From contig JAKIMF020000001.1 of NCBI GenBank assembly GCA_022605425.2, positions 1,304,501 to 1,368,500 on the forward strand: a stretch of 64,000 nucleotides of DNA, read 5' to 3'. The notes under the pieces were generated by a model that saw only the letters and a list, made by a program, of their open reading frames with translations, was not told where the DNA came from and did no database searches. This stretch comes from Hamiltosporidium tvaerminnensis (taxonomy: Eukaryota > Microsporidia > Dubosqiidae). Positions within the stretch are counted from its first letter, which is position 1. Each line of letters begins with the position of its first letter. The position numbers and the translations under genes were made by a program. This document shows positions 34,132-46,135 of the stretch, in pieces.

Positions 34132-35190
34132 TATTCCACGGTCTCTTTTTTTTCAAATTTTATTAAAAAGCTATAAAAAATAAGTGATTGGTTCTTTTTA
34201 TAAAAAAGATGAATTTTTAACAGATAAACCCCTTTTTTATATATTTTGATTGATTTATCTTTAGATTTAATGGTCTTTTAAAATATGATTGGTTTAATAC
34301 TTTTTAAATGTTTAATAAAGTTTTTTGAAATCCGTTTTAATGATTATTTTTGAACTAATTCTTCTTCTTTTTGTATCATTTAAAATTTAAAACATATCAA
34401 AGATTACAAATTGATTTAAAAATCTTTAAAAAAGAAGAATTAATTGGCAGAGGATAAAGTTATAAATAAGGTGCTTTTAGAAAAGATAAGACGTAAGATT
34501 TTAATAATATAGTATTAAATAAGATATGATATTCGAAATATCTGTATTTATAAAAAAATTAATAAATGTATTTTCTTAAATATGTATTCTTTATAAGTAT
34601 TCATAAAAAACTTGCAATTATTTGCATTAAAATTTAGGATATTCGTAATATTGGCGTTGTACCAACGGGCAAAATATTTTAATATTTTTTCTTTTAAAGA
34701 AATTGCAAATTGTAAATAATTTATATGGAATGTTGACTTTTTTTCTTTAAGTGTACAAAACAACGTAGTTTAATAAACTATGATATTACTTTTCTTCTAA
34801 GGTTTAATATTAAATGAATTTCTAGTTCTTAATATTTTATGATTCATAATTATGTTGATATTTGTTTTTTCAATTAATTTTTTTTACTGGTATACGGCTA
34901 TTTATACTGCTATTTATACTGCTATTTATCTTATAATCTCAGCAAATTTACTTATTTCAGTCATAAAATCCACAAGATTGCTTTTAAGATTTCAAGTATT
35001 TATCGATTAAATATTATGTTTTTATATTGGTTTATTTATATAGTAAGATCAAGATATATGAGAAATATCTTTTTCGATGAACTCCTTCGTTTTTCTTTTC
35101 GCATATCTTTGAAGCTTAATCCAATAATTAGCTCTCTTGTTCTAAAAAGAATTGTAATAATTGCATTTTAGGTGGTTAGTTTTAAACCAT
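34132..35190. other. AT-rich region upstream of the TBC gene
   Basis: No gene. GGCTATTTATACTGCTATTTATACTGC is a short duplication at about 34897-34930. Confidence 0.4.
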
Positions 35191-35418
35191 GTCTCAATTC
35201 ATGTCTCTATTCATATCTCAACTCATGTCTAAATTCATGTCTAAATTCATGTCTCTATTCATATCTCTATTCATATCTCAATCCATGTCTAAATCCATGT
35301 CTAAATCCATGTCTCTATTCATATCTCAACTCATGTCTAAATCCATGTCTAAATTCATGTCTCAATTCATGTCTCTATTCATATCTCAATTCATGTTTAA
35401 ATTCATGTCTCAATTCCG
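35191..35418. repeat. 12-bp minisatellite, 19 units
   Basis: Units are variants of (G/A)TCT(C/A)(A/T)A(T/C)TCAT, in direct head-to-tail order without interruption. A higher-order pattern is visible: blocks such as GTCTCTATTCAT-ATCTCAACTCAT recur. Because 12 is a multiple of three, the array is open in more than one + frame, which yields four-residue repeats such as CLNS/YLYS and MSKF/ISQL. No start signal supports translation. Confidence 0.95.
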
Positions 35419-38400
35419 AAGATTTATGTTTCTTGATATATATTTAAATGTACAATGTAACTATAACATACTGGCCTTTTACAGAACAATTTACAATACC
35501 GCATCTATAAATATTTCATAACATATATACCAGCTAGCCGTATTTATATGTCTTTTACAATCCAAGGAAGGTCTGAAGAGATAGCCTTTAACTTATAACA
35601 CATTATTTAATGAGTGTATACTGACTTGACTAAAAATTTTACTGCTACGGATATCCTTATGTAATTTAAATTAAAACGAATAAAATAAACTTTTCAAATA
35701 AAACATGGCACGGTTTTTCGAGCTGATACTGATGAAATTTTAATATTTCATTACAGAATTTCAAGGTTCAGTTTATTGCTTGAAAATCATAAATCAATAT
35801 AGATCGAAGAAATTAGATGTATGAACCCAATTATTTTATTAAAACACTAAATATTTTTGCAACTATTTATCTTTCTAGTTTTAATTTTATAATTTTTTAG
35901 TTTATTCTAGAATATCGATATTGTTGCTACAAATACAGGTCTGATGAAAAATCTCAAATCTTTAAATTATATGATAAACTAGAAAAACTATGCTTCTTTT
36001 AAAGCTATATGACGCAAGAAAAATTGATCTTTGTGTAATAGTTATTCCTCAAGATGTCTAAAGAAAGGAGATATAAAACAGCAGGAAAAACAGATTCCAG
36101 CTATATAAGATAAAAATAATATGTGAAAAGGCATAAGGAAAGGTTCGATACAGTGATCGGTTTAAGGTTATTCTAAGCGCTTGGTAATTCAATGAGAAAG
36201 TATTTAAACACCGCCATAGTGAACGAACAATAAATATTTAGATGCATCCGCCTATGATCTATAAGAATATAAATTTAAGTATACAAAACAAATCTAAGCC
36301 GCTGGGATCAAGAAATTTTTGAAAAAGACGTATTAATAAAATACATGACAGAATTACGTCTGATATTAAATATTTAACAATGAAATTAACGCATTTATTC
36401 TATCTAAATGCAAAATTAAACTTATACTTATTGAAGTAAGAATTGTTTCTCTTATTTCAATTCAAATGAGGAAAGCATAGAGCTTACTAGCTACAATCTG
36501 TTAGTAAATTTCTTGGTCTTATTTATTATATTAGCTTAGAGCCAATTCCGTATGTGATAACCCGGGATCTTGTTGAGATAAAATACCATAAAACTTATTT
36601 TACAGACTGCGGATACCGTTAAATATAGAGACAAATATAGATAAATATTGTTTAAAATTGTAGAGAAACCAATTTATTTTGATCGCATGAGACCTGTGTG
36701 GGAATAAAGCTCAAAATAGTGTTATATTAGAAACCTTTATGAATAAAGAACCAATATTCCTTTTTAATAGAACCAAGTAAGAGACTGATGATGTTAAAAA
36801 AGTAAAAACACAAAATGAATCTTTTTATTTGCACTGCCTCAACCACTTTAAATGACCGAAAATCCACACAAGAAAGATCCAATGCAGAATGGGAAAATAA
36901 AAAGATTAAGTAGTAAAAAATAGTATGTAAAGTAGAGTAAAATATTTTTAAATGAATTTAAATTTTTACAAATAATCTTTTAATAATTTATGGTAATTAT
37001 CATAAGGAATTAAATATAAAAATATAATTCACTTTGTACAAAATAGTTTGGTTTTAATGTTTTCTAGGTATTGATTTTATAAAAATTGAAAAATGTCCAA
37101 GTTTTTTTTTTCGAATTTTTAAATTTAAAACGTAAAATAAAAAATTTTTGGAAACCTTTTTTATGTAGTTTCAAGAACTAGGATTATAAAAAATACATAT
37201 TTCTGTTCCAAAATAAAAAAATTTCAAGCAATATAATGCTCGCCTATCAGTATATATACGTAGAAAAAACTCATAGGTAAACAAATGAAATCACTTGTAC
37301 TAAACCAAAAATAAAAGTTAAATAAATATTTTATTGTAAATTATATTTAAAAATGAAAAAGAATCGACTGTAATCATATTATAATAACGCAACTTTTTAC
37401 TAAATCACCATCTTTAATTAAAAGTGGCATAAATCATATTTTTTTCATAAAATCAAATCAGATAAATGTTTTGATAGACAACTGCTTTTAAAATTTTATC
37501 AAAAATCTTTGGATATCTTCATCAAACGCCTTTTCCGAGAATAGATGTAAAATCCCGTTCGAAGTACGAGAAAGAAAGCATAATTAGTTATTTTGCGTTT
37601 TATATGACTTGATCGCAGATTATGACCCAACTTGGCTTTTTTTGGATCAGAAGTCTTTCTGTTGGAGTTATATTAAATAAAACAAACAGATGTCCGATTT
37701 TATATATTTTGGCTATTTATGTGGGTTCTATATGAAGTTATGAATTCATACCGACAGATGTAGCAGGAAATTGAATTTCCTGGCTTCAAAAGGATCAATT
37801 TTTGTATTCTCATATGCCAAGTGTTCTAACTGAGTAAATGAGGCAGGTTTTTCATAGTTTTTAATGGAAATTACTTGTAATTCTAACATTGGTTCTAAAT
37901 CTAGTAGAAAAAGACCTCTAACTCAAGATTTTAGAGATTTTTTCTTCTTATACAAATTACCATGTAAAAAACATATGAAGCAATGTTTTCATCTTACGAA
38001 AAATTTATAAAAATTAAATTCATATCAATAAAATCTAATAATTGCTAGGCGAACGTTTTTTTATGAAGCAAATATTTATCCACCAATAAGAAGTATATCT
38101 TTATGTACACAAAGAATTTTTTTTATCAAAACTTAAATAATTTTCGATATCAACTTTATTCAATTTTGTCTTATTTATCTCTTTTCTCAATTTGTGGTTC
38201 TAAAGTATGTATTTTGATTTGATCTGTTGCCAATAGTTTACTCTTTTCTATATTTTCTGTCTATGCTTTCATTTCTATGATTTTTTTTTTCACATTTCAA
38301 ACTAAAAAATTCAAAAAAAATGACAGGTGCAATTCGGAATATATTTAGACATCATTTTGACTTAATTTACTTTTGAGATCTAATTTTAATGTTTGAAATT

Positions 38401-38466
38401 TTTGATTGAAAAGAAAATAATATATATCTTTAAAATATTTAAATAATTTTACGGAAAAAAGCCTAA
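35419..38466. other. Gene-poor region, 3 kb
   Basis: No gene. The part from 37500 to 37860 is somewhat less AT-rich and may be decayed mobile-element or gene sequence, without recognisable motifs. Confidence 0.4.
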
Positions 38467-39332
38467 ATGAAATCAAAAACTATCTTATATATATTTTTAG
38501 GAATACTATTATCGATTGGTGGAATCATCTCGGTATTATGGATAATTTACAATGAAATAAATTTGGTGGAAAAAGAAGTCATCGAACAACTAAGAAAAGA
38601 TACGATCTATGTTAAAAATAAATTTGATAACCAAAAAGAATATTCTTCCCACGGGTTCCAATTGTTTTGATATTTCTCCGCTTAAAACAAAGATTATATC
38701 TTTTTTAAAGTTTACTAATGACCAGATTATATATATAACAGACCAAAATTATGAGAAAAATGATTATGATGCAATATTATTTTGTACTGACTCAAATATT
38801 AGATATTTAAATGATCTAGATAAATTAAAAAATGAAAGAGTAAAGCGTTTTTTTTTGGAAAAGTTTATATATAATATAGAGTGTCAAAGCTATTATTGGT
38901 TTGAAAAATAGTTATGAGCCTCACTATAAAAGCGCCATGATTTTCTTAGATCAACATATTCTTAAACCTTTCAAATTCAATAGCACATTTTTGAAATTAT
39001 GTGAAAAATTTAGGGGAAAAAGGTATATTTTTTCGAGATTCTTAGAAGTTTTTAAGATATCTGAAATTTCTGAAAAAACGGGCGAAGGAAATATTTTTAT
39101 ACATCATAAAGAAGGCAGAATACATGGCCCGTACTATTCCCAACGCAATGAATTTAATTTTATTGTATTTTTTGACTATGAAATTTTTATTTACAAGTTT
39201 TCTAGAGAAAAAAATACTGAAGACAAATTTGAGTGGTCAATAGCGAAAAATCGCTTCGATTTTAGGGATTTGAAGACAGAAAACATCGAAACTTATGCTT
39301 TTTTAAAGACTTATATGCAATTCTTCAAATAA
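38467..39332 (+). pseudogene. Membrane-anchored protein gene with two single-base frameshifts
   Basis: Three overlapping frames make one protein-like unit of about 285 residues. An N-terminal membrane segment (about residues 5-27, ILYIFLGILLSIGGIISVLW) is followed by a soluble, charged and aromatic part ending ETYAFLKTYMQFFK. The frame moves by +1 at A5 runs near 38635 (CAAAAAG) and 38906 (GAAAAAT); one surplus A at each would explain both. No other stop interrupts the unit. I do not recognise the family. It could be a recent pseudogene, or an intact gene with two homopolymer errors in the assembly. A copy of the AGTCGG repeat follows 72 bases downstream. Confidence 0.55.
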
Positions 39333-39403
39333 ATTTACATGTTGAGCTTTTAAAAATTTTATATTTCGTTTTTTTAATATTTTTAATAATAATACATAAA
39401 TAA

Positions 39404-39505
39404 AGAGTCGGATTTGGAAGAAGAGACAAAAGTGGTTAAAGAGGTAGAAGAAAACATATGAAAAATGGTAAAAAATATTTTAACCCAGAATTTTATTAAA
39501 TAAAG
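39404..39505 (+). repeat. Dispersed ~100-bp repeat, copy C (best preserved)
   Basis: AGAGTCGGATTTGGAAGAAG, then GTGGTTAAAGAGGTAGAAG and TTTTAACCCAGAATTTTATT. It continues past 39505 with AAATAAAGTT and TTTAATTACAT, which are shared with copy D. Confidence 0.8.
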
Positions 39506-39937
39506 TTAATAATAATAGTTTAATTACATGATCATAGGCCAGATATATTCATTTTAAACAAAAAGCAGAATAATATAACTCCAATGAGTAGGAAGAATCA
39601 TTTTCTAAACTCGTTTCAAATATTAGAAACGAAGAAGCTTACGAAGTATGACCTATTAGCAACTGTGTTTTATCTTATTTATAAATTTGGTGTAGTGATA
39701 ATTCTTTATCTGATAAACTGAGACGTTATAATGGCAGAATACAACAAAAAGTATCTTAAAAGACTACAAATGCCCATGAATGCTGAGACAAAATTCAGTC
39801 AAAGGTATCAAGAATAAACTCGAAACGCTTTATTTTGCTCGATCAAGAAGACTTGAGCCAGAATTAAATGTTGCTGGGTTTAAACTCAGCGTCATTGGTG
39901 TTTTTGAAAGAGCTGGATGCATAAACAACCATACACC
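39506..39937. other. Target region left of the hAT element
   Basis: No clear gene. Slightly raised GC from 39750 onwards. Confidence 0.35.
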
Positions 39938-42372
39938 CTTTAAAGCGTGGGGTTTTAACCATAAAGTCAGCGGCATCCCCTTGAATCTAAGACTGGTCTA
40001 CGCATTCCTAATGAAAAATCGTCTCAATTTTTGCAAATTTGTTGTCTATTTAAAAAAATTAAACATTTTTTTTGAAAAAACTTGAAAATATGATTTCTAT
40101 TAATTCAAATATTGTTGTTGCTTGTTTAATATTGTATTTGTAAAGCAAAGCTCATTTTTTTGAAGATACTCGCGTAGGTCATAACTTGAATTTAAGCAAT
40201 TTTTTGCTTTGGTTTTTATGGGCAAAAATGAGTAAAAGCCCATTTCACATAAGAAGTTGTAGCAAACCGCATCAGTAACTACGATGCTTTCTTTTTCAAC
40301 AGTGTACACTCAATCGTTGTAATTCTAATTCTTTGAATTAAATTTGAACTGTTTACTGCCTAGATTGCAAAAAGATTGCCTTTTTTAAAATCACTATCAT
40401 CCATAAAATTTAGGTTATAAAGAAATGGGTTCGGTATTAATTCTTGAGTTGTAATATTTACAGCAGAAAAATATTCTTTGAATAATTCTCTCAAAAATTG
40501 CAAATTCATTGCAATGTCGAGTATAGTTATATTTTCTTTCATTTTCTACAACAATTGAATCAAGCAAGAGAAAGTTCACAAATTCTCAATTTCAACTTAG
40601 CGCACTAACATCTCTAGTTTCCCAAAAAATAAACATAGTTTCCCAGTAGCTCTTATTATATTTCGTACCAAATCCGTGATAGATATTTCCACTTTATTTA
40701 AGTGGCTATATATGTCTTCTAGGTAGCATTATATAAGAATAGCATCTTTATTCTCAAAATTCTAACTAAATCACAGTTTCAATCAGTCATTAACTGAAAA
40801 TTTCTTTTCGTAATTCAAAAACTCGATTGATCATGCGGCCATGAAGAGCTATTATATTTTATTTTGGTATAGAAGATCGCCATGACAGCTCCAAATATTT
40901 CACAAAAAAAAACAAATCAATTGAACCTCGTCTACGGATATATTTACTGCGTATATTGCATCATTAAGTGATGTTTAAAGTCAGCGGCAAAGCTTTTAAG
41001 GCATGTGCATGGCGATGTAACATGCGGTAATTCCCTTTTCATATAGGAAAAAAATACATAATGTTTCCCTAAGATTACAGACCTCATCGGTGCATATTGA
41101 TTTTATCATATTCGATGGTAATAGTTATTTAAAAAAATCTTTTATGTAATTAAAAACATCAATTACTCTCGATGTAAACTCCATTAACTCACAAAATAGA
41201 AATCTCTCTATCATTTCTTTTTCTTTTACATATCGCACAAATACCAGCAGCTGGCTGTAATTATCAACATCAGTTAAATCATCCTAAATGTATACTTATC
41301 TTCAACAAAGTTACTTTTATGACATCTATTATTGCGGTAAAATATCTTTACTAAGATCTTTAATCGCGATCGAATTATACAATTTAGTAACAGAATCTTC
41401 TGGATTACATTATGTGCTTCGGATTGCAAAAATGTAATATCCATTATTAATGCGCAAGGTTTTATCAATTTTTCTACGATCGTATTGGGTTTTTTTCATT
41501 GCACACAAATGTGCCAATTGATAGAACGCCTCCAAAAAGATCCTCTCTGAATTATTGGCCTGTATAATTTTTGATAGTATCACTGTAATAATCGAGTCTT
41601 TTTTGACTCAAACTATCAATGCTATGCGTACTTTTACACCGTAAAAATTGTTAAAATGCTTTAATAACGTTGAGCGTTTGGTTGTGCTGTTTGAAAATAT
41701 CTTACGTCATAAAATACATTAAGGTCGTTGCATATCATATTCTTTTTGTACAACTGAATCGATAAGCTGCATACTTATCGTCCTATTGGCGTTTTTTTGA
41801 TATGAATGGGTTCCCTATGATCAATTAAATTCTTATTTCTAAATCTATTTAACTATCTAAAAATAACAATAAAAATTTAACAAAATATATTTTGAATTAA
41901 TGAGTAAATTACTTATGTTTGTTTATTCATATAATTTCCTTGGCTTAAGTCACTAATCAATTAAGAGTGTGTACATTGATAAGAAATATTCACACTTGAA
42001 ATTATAAATTCATTTTTCACATATTCTTCTCAAGTAGTTTATCGACTAACCGCTTGCAGATGCATACTGCTAGACCTAGAGAAAGAGAGAAGAAATGGGT
42101 TAAAAGTCTATGGTTTTGGAAATGATGAGCTCATTTCGCTGATAAATATGATGCGATATTGATCACGGCTATCTATTTATTTGATGGTTATCTTATGCGT
42201 ACTGAAGAAATATTCTATATACATATCCCGAGTTCTAGTATATTTTTATTTTGCTAGGAAAAAAACCCATAATCATTAATTTCTTTATGAGCTTAAGTTT
42301 TTGCCAGAGACCTATCCCACACCCTCAAAAATATCATTCCGCACCCTCAGTTAAGAACCATCTGCTTTAAAG
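39938..42372 (-). mobile_element. Complete hAT transposon (ZBED-like) with perfect 8-bp target-site duplication
   Basis: Element at 39946-42364 (2419 bp), flanked on both sides by CTTTAAAG (39938-39945 and 42365-42372), which fits the hAT target consensus nTnnnnAn. The left end reads CGTGGGGTTTTAACC. The right end, read inward on the minus strand, reads CAGATGGTTCTTAACTGAGG, then GTGCGG. Both resemble the GGTTCTTAAC termini of animal hAT elements. Inside, on the minus strand, are the remains of a ZBED/SCAND3-type transposase (listed separately). This group of hAT transposases is typical of animals, so transfer from a host is plausible. Confidence 0.85.
40100..41830 (-). pseudogene. hAT transposase remnant, ZBED5/SCAND3-like
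   Basis: Reading the minus strand across frames gives the landmarks of this transposase group in the right order. QLLVFVRYVKEKEMIERFLF with ELMEFTSRVIDVFNYIKDFF (about 41275-41130) matches the 'AQL.VFVRYV....I.EEFLFC' block. ICTDEV (about 41080) corresponds to the ICTDGAPAM motif. NPFLYNL lies near 40430. The C-terminal dimerisation part YNFLCEMGFYSFLPIKTKAK, with DLREYL (about 40270-40165), matches 'TYLCE.GFS.L..IKTK.RNRL...DLR'. Many stops and frame changes interrupt it, and the ICTDG glycine is lost, so no active transposase is expected. Confidence 0.82.
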
Positions 42373-43734
42373 CAATTGAACACCAGAAGCAATGGTGTTT
42401 AAAAAGTCAATACCAAAAACATTTTACACCTGATTTTAGTTGCTTACACAGTTGAGGAATTGACATTTAACGTGAATAAAAAGTCGGATTTGTAGGAAGA
42501 CTGTGAAGTGGATAAATAAACGAAGAAATTATACAAAAGAGGTTAAATTTTCAATCGAGATTTTAATTGAATAAAGTTTAATTACATATTTGTGAGTTTA
42601 TAGTTGATTTTTAACATATAAATTGATATTAAACCAGAAATTCAAAGTTTTAAGAATTTAGAAGCGTGGTGGTATCTATTTAAGTTTAAAGCTTAAGACT
42701 TCTTCAAATAAGAATATAGGGTAGAAGATGTCTTGTCTATAACAGTCAAAACAAACTATATTCTATTTTAGACAGGGAAGGCCAAATCATGAAATACATA
42801 GAAACTTTGAAAAATCAATGACATCAGCGTACATAAACGTTTTGATACGAGTATAATATACAAGTTTGTTGTTTTTTTTCCTATATACACGTATTATTCT
42901 TAAAAAAATAGTAGATTGAAGTCAAATAAACGAACTGATAATTCTTTTGTTTAAATATTTAAATATGTAGATATAAGACTAGACACCAGAATAAAAAAAA
43001 TCAAAATATCAAATAAAATACGATATTATTCGTTTTAGATTGGAAATTAAATAAGATTTTAATCTTTGATATCAAAATTGCTTTACAAGATTCACGTCAA
43101 AATGTCAAAATGAAAAAATGACATGAATATTTGCTTGTAAATAAGCTAAGCCAATTCTTTGGGTTTGCTAAAAGCCATGCCAGGATGATACCCCGAGACC
43201 ATATCAATACCAGATACATATGCCATATGTTTAAAGTTTATTTTTTATAGAATTGAAGCAGGGATTTAGTTTATACCGTTTAAAAAATCATTTTTTTCTT
43301 TTGTTTTACGAAAATAATTTGATTTAGAGTTTAACTATTAGATCCATAAACTAAATAGCGGAATTACAAACACAAAAGGAAATATATCAAAACATAATCT
43401 ATTTTCTAAATATTTAAGGTATCAACGGGTTTTATTAAAAATTAGACAGTTAGGAATAGAAACCCTGTGACATATATAAAATACGAAAATATTAAATATT
43501 CACTGTAAATGTAAAAAAAGATAAGTAAATGGTTAAAAAATTCTAAATTTATTTATAAATCATAAAAACCAAAAATTTCCATACCATGCAATCTAACTAC
43601 CTATTGAAAGAAAATATATTTCTATATTTACTTAGAATCGAATTTTAAAAGGAATACCAATGCTATACAAAGTAACTCCCCAATAAATCAAAACATGGTG
43701 TTTAATTCGTTCTAAGATATATATTTTAAAAAAA
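42373..43734. other. Gene-poor region
   Basis: No gene. Contains copy D of the AGTCGG repeat. Confidence 0.4.
42479..42600 (+). repeat. Dispersed ~100-bp repeat, diverged copy D
   Basis: AAAGTCGGATTTGTAGGAAG and GAATAAAGTTTAATTACAT match the ends of copy C; the middle is diverged. It lies 107 bases after the right border of the hAT element. Confidence 0.5.
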
Positions 43735-44223
43735 TTATATTCCTACATTGATTTCTTTAACTATCTGATTATAATCAATAGAATCACAATTTTCACCAAA
43801 AACAAATACATTTGTATTGCCAAAGATCTCTCTGCAATCTTCTTCTACAACATTCATAATTTCACACATAAGATTCTCTTGTATTTTTTCTTCAGAATAT
43901 TCACGTATTTCATATCTTTGTCTCAATACATTTAATGATGATTTTAATATAAAGATTATATCAAATTTAATTTTACAAACAATTTCTGGTGTATGTGTAT
44001 CAATAATGTACGATTCTAATGGTTGTAAATATTTATTTAAACTATTTCTAACCTTCTTACTTTTAAATGTAAAAGTATCGTATCTTTGGTCATATTCATC
44101 ATATAACTTTTTGCTTTTTATGTATTCGCTTAAATCAATATGTGGCCATAAAAAATCTACGTGTAATTTTTTTGAAATAAATGATTTTCCAACACCCGGT
44201 GTACCACATATCAAGATTTTCAT
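43735..44223 (-). CDS. FAP7: FAP7/AK6 (hCINAP-like) ATPase
   Basis: A 162-residue P-loop protein. Walker A is GTPGVGKS (residues 7-14) at the very N-terminus. The block LYDEYDQRYDTFTFKSKKV (about 40-58) and the segment LRQRYEIREYSEEKIQENL..EI are characteristic of Fap7/AK6 rather than ordinary adenylate kinases. The usual DYH motif is DTH here (about residues 74-76). Fap7 works with Rps14/uS11 in the last steps of 40S maturation. CCC lies 6 bases before the ATG (GGG at 44229-44231), and the start fits the P-loop position. Confidence 0.9.
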   Translation of the reverse strand: MKILICGTPGVGKSFISKKLHVDFLWPHIDLSEYIKSKKLYDEYDQRYDTFTFKSKKVRNSLNKYLQPLESYIIDTHTPEIVCKIKFDIIFILKSSLNVLRQRYEIREYSEEKIQENLMCEIMNVVEEDCREIFGNTNVFVFGENCDSIDYNQIVKEINVGI

Positions 44224-46135
44224 TGAATGGGTTTTTGTTTTGGCAAAATTTTTATAAAAATAATGGAAAATTCATTTTTTTTTTCAATATACAAGAAGCA
44301 AAGATAAATGGACAATCCATACTTCTAAATACAGTATACACACAATGAATTAAAAGAAGCGAAGAAAATAAAGACGTAAAATATTTAACTCCTAATTGTA
44401 GATTAAAAGACTGAAAATGTTATACTGATTCCAAATATAAAATATGACTTGAATATAAAAAACGAAGCAAATAAAACTAGAAGCTGTAAAAATAAATAAG
44501 AAGGCAAACAACCCAGTAATAAATTAAATTTATATAAATGGATATTTCTTTAAAAAAAATGTTTATTTTCGAGTCTCTATCTGATATTAAGGATTATATA
44601 ACCTCGTTAACAAGGTAGAAAAAAGGTACAGAACAATGACCCTTGTAATCTTAGAAAACATTTTATTCCCCAAATTACAACATAAAATAGGATGCTGATT
44701 TACATCGCTTTCCGGTTAAAGAGAATATTTAAAACGAAAAAAAAATTTTAATGATCATATAAGGCTAAAAGATATTATAAACCAATAGCTTAACATCTTA
44801 TAGAACTTAAATGGTTTAAAGTTGAAATTTAATCTGAAAATTTTATATTTACACCGTAATTAAAGTCTGTCTAAAGATGAAAAATACAATAATATAACTC
44901 CTATATTATCTGTGTAAATTTAATGCTTTAAAATTACTCAATTTTTTTTCAAAGATCGGTATTCTAGATTGAATAACCGCCAATATAACGTTAGCTTCTG
45001 TATAAATTTTTTAACTTAGCTAGAATATTAATGTAAGTATTTTTAAAGTTATTTCTTTTGAAATTCCTAATCTATTGAAACTGAAATAAACAAATATGAT
45101 TTTTAAATTTAGTAATATATTATGGTTAAATTGGTGTTAAATGCCTATTTTTTTACTTTGTTTATAGTTTTCTATATTATATGGAGAAAGAATATCCAAA
45201 GTAAAAAATTTCTGATTGGTAATGAATGTGTACAATTCGTATTAAAATCATTGCTGCCATTGGGATGGAATAAAAAACAGACTGGATCTACAGACCAATC
45301 CCATATATTTCCGAGTTACAACTAATTGAAAAAATCAAATGGAAAACATTCATTTGCTCATCCTCGATAATGAGAGGTAAAAGAGGAACGGAATAATTAA
45401 TAATTTTCGATATTAAGAATTGCTTTAGATTGTTTACTGCAATATTGAAACCGTGTTATATCCAAAAATCATATTTCGCTTATTTTTGGGGCAGTTTACA
45501 CAACCTAATAAAAGTTAAGCACATTATTCTTACAATCACTCTGATTCCGTAAACAGTATTGATTTAATTTTATACTAAAAGACAAATGTTTACAATTGAA
45601 CCTAATATTTGCTTTTCAAAAACATATAAAAATGATTAAAAGATAAGAAATATAATAATTCACACTTTATTCTCTAGAGCGAAAGTATGTGAAGAATTTT
45701 TCAACAAAATAATAGTTAATTTGTGACAAATATTCGGTTTTTTAAATTTCAATTTACAAATCAAAATTCGGAAAGTAGTATAATTATTACTCGTCAAAGA
45801 AGACAACCGATATAATAAAAGAGGAGTTTTTTAGCATTCAAAAGGAAAATATACGATTTTTTGTAAAAAATCTTCATAAAAACGAGTTTTAATTTCTTAA
45901 TAGACTTCTAAATGGTATAAATAGAAATAAATAAAAAGTAAATATTTTATACCTTTTTATAAATTAATTTGTGTTTTCGACACTTTTTTCTCATCCAGGT
46001 AATTATTCTATGGAATATATTATTATTGCTTTACTAAGTTAATTTTAATATCGAATATATTAAAAAAATATGATGAAACTATTTTAAAATAACTATTTTG
46101 TGTATTTTTGAATTAATTTTATTAAAAAACGTGTT
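44224..46135. other. Gene-poor region with a diverged copy of the GC-rich island
   Basis: No intact gene. A 67-codon frame at 45122-45325 has a hydrophobic start, but it overlaps the repeat at 45180-45290 and is not called. Confidence 0.4.
45180..45290 (+). repeat. Diverged copy of the GC-rich island family
   Basis: GGAGAAAGAATATCCAAAGT, TTTCTGATTGGTAATGAATG and GGGATGGAATAAAAAACAGA align in order with 4443-4540. Confidence 0.45.

Noticed and set aside
35172-35521. ORFs of 91 and 110 codons through the minisatellite
   Set aside because: A 12-bp repeat without stops is open in several frames; no start signal or flanking coding signature.
39780-40085. 101-codon ORF
   Set aside because: It crosses the left border of the hAT element at 39946, so it is a chance frame.
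45122-45325. 67-codon frame with signal-like start
   Set aside because: Overlaps a diverged copy of a dispersed repeat; no CCC signal or family.
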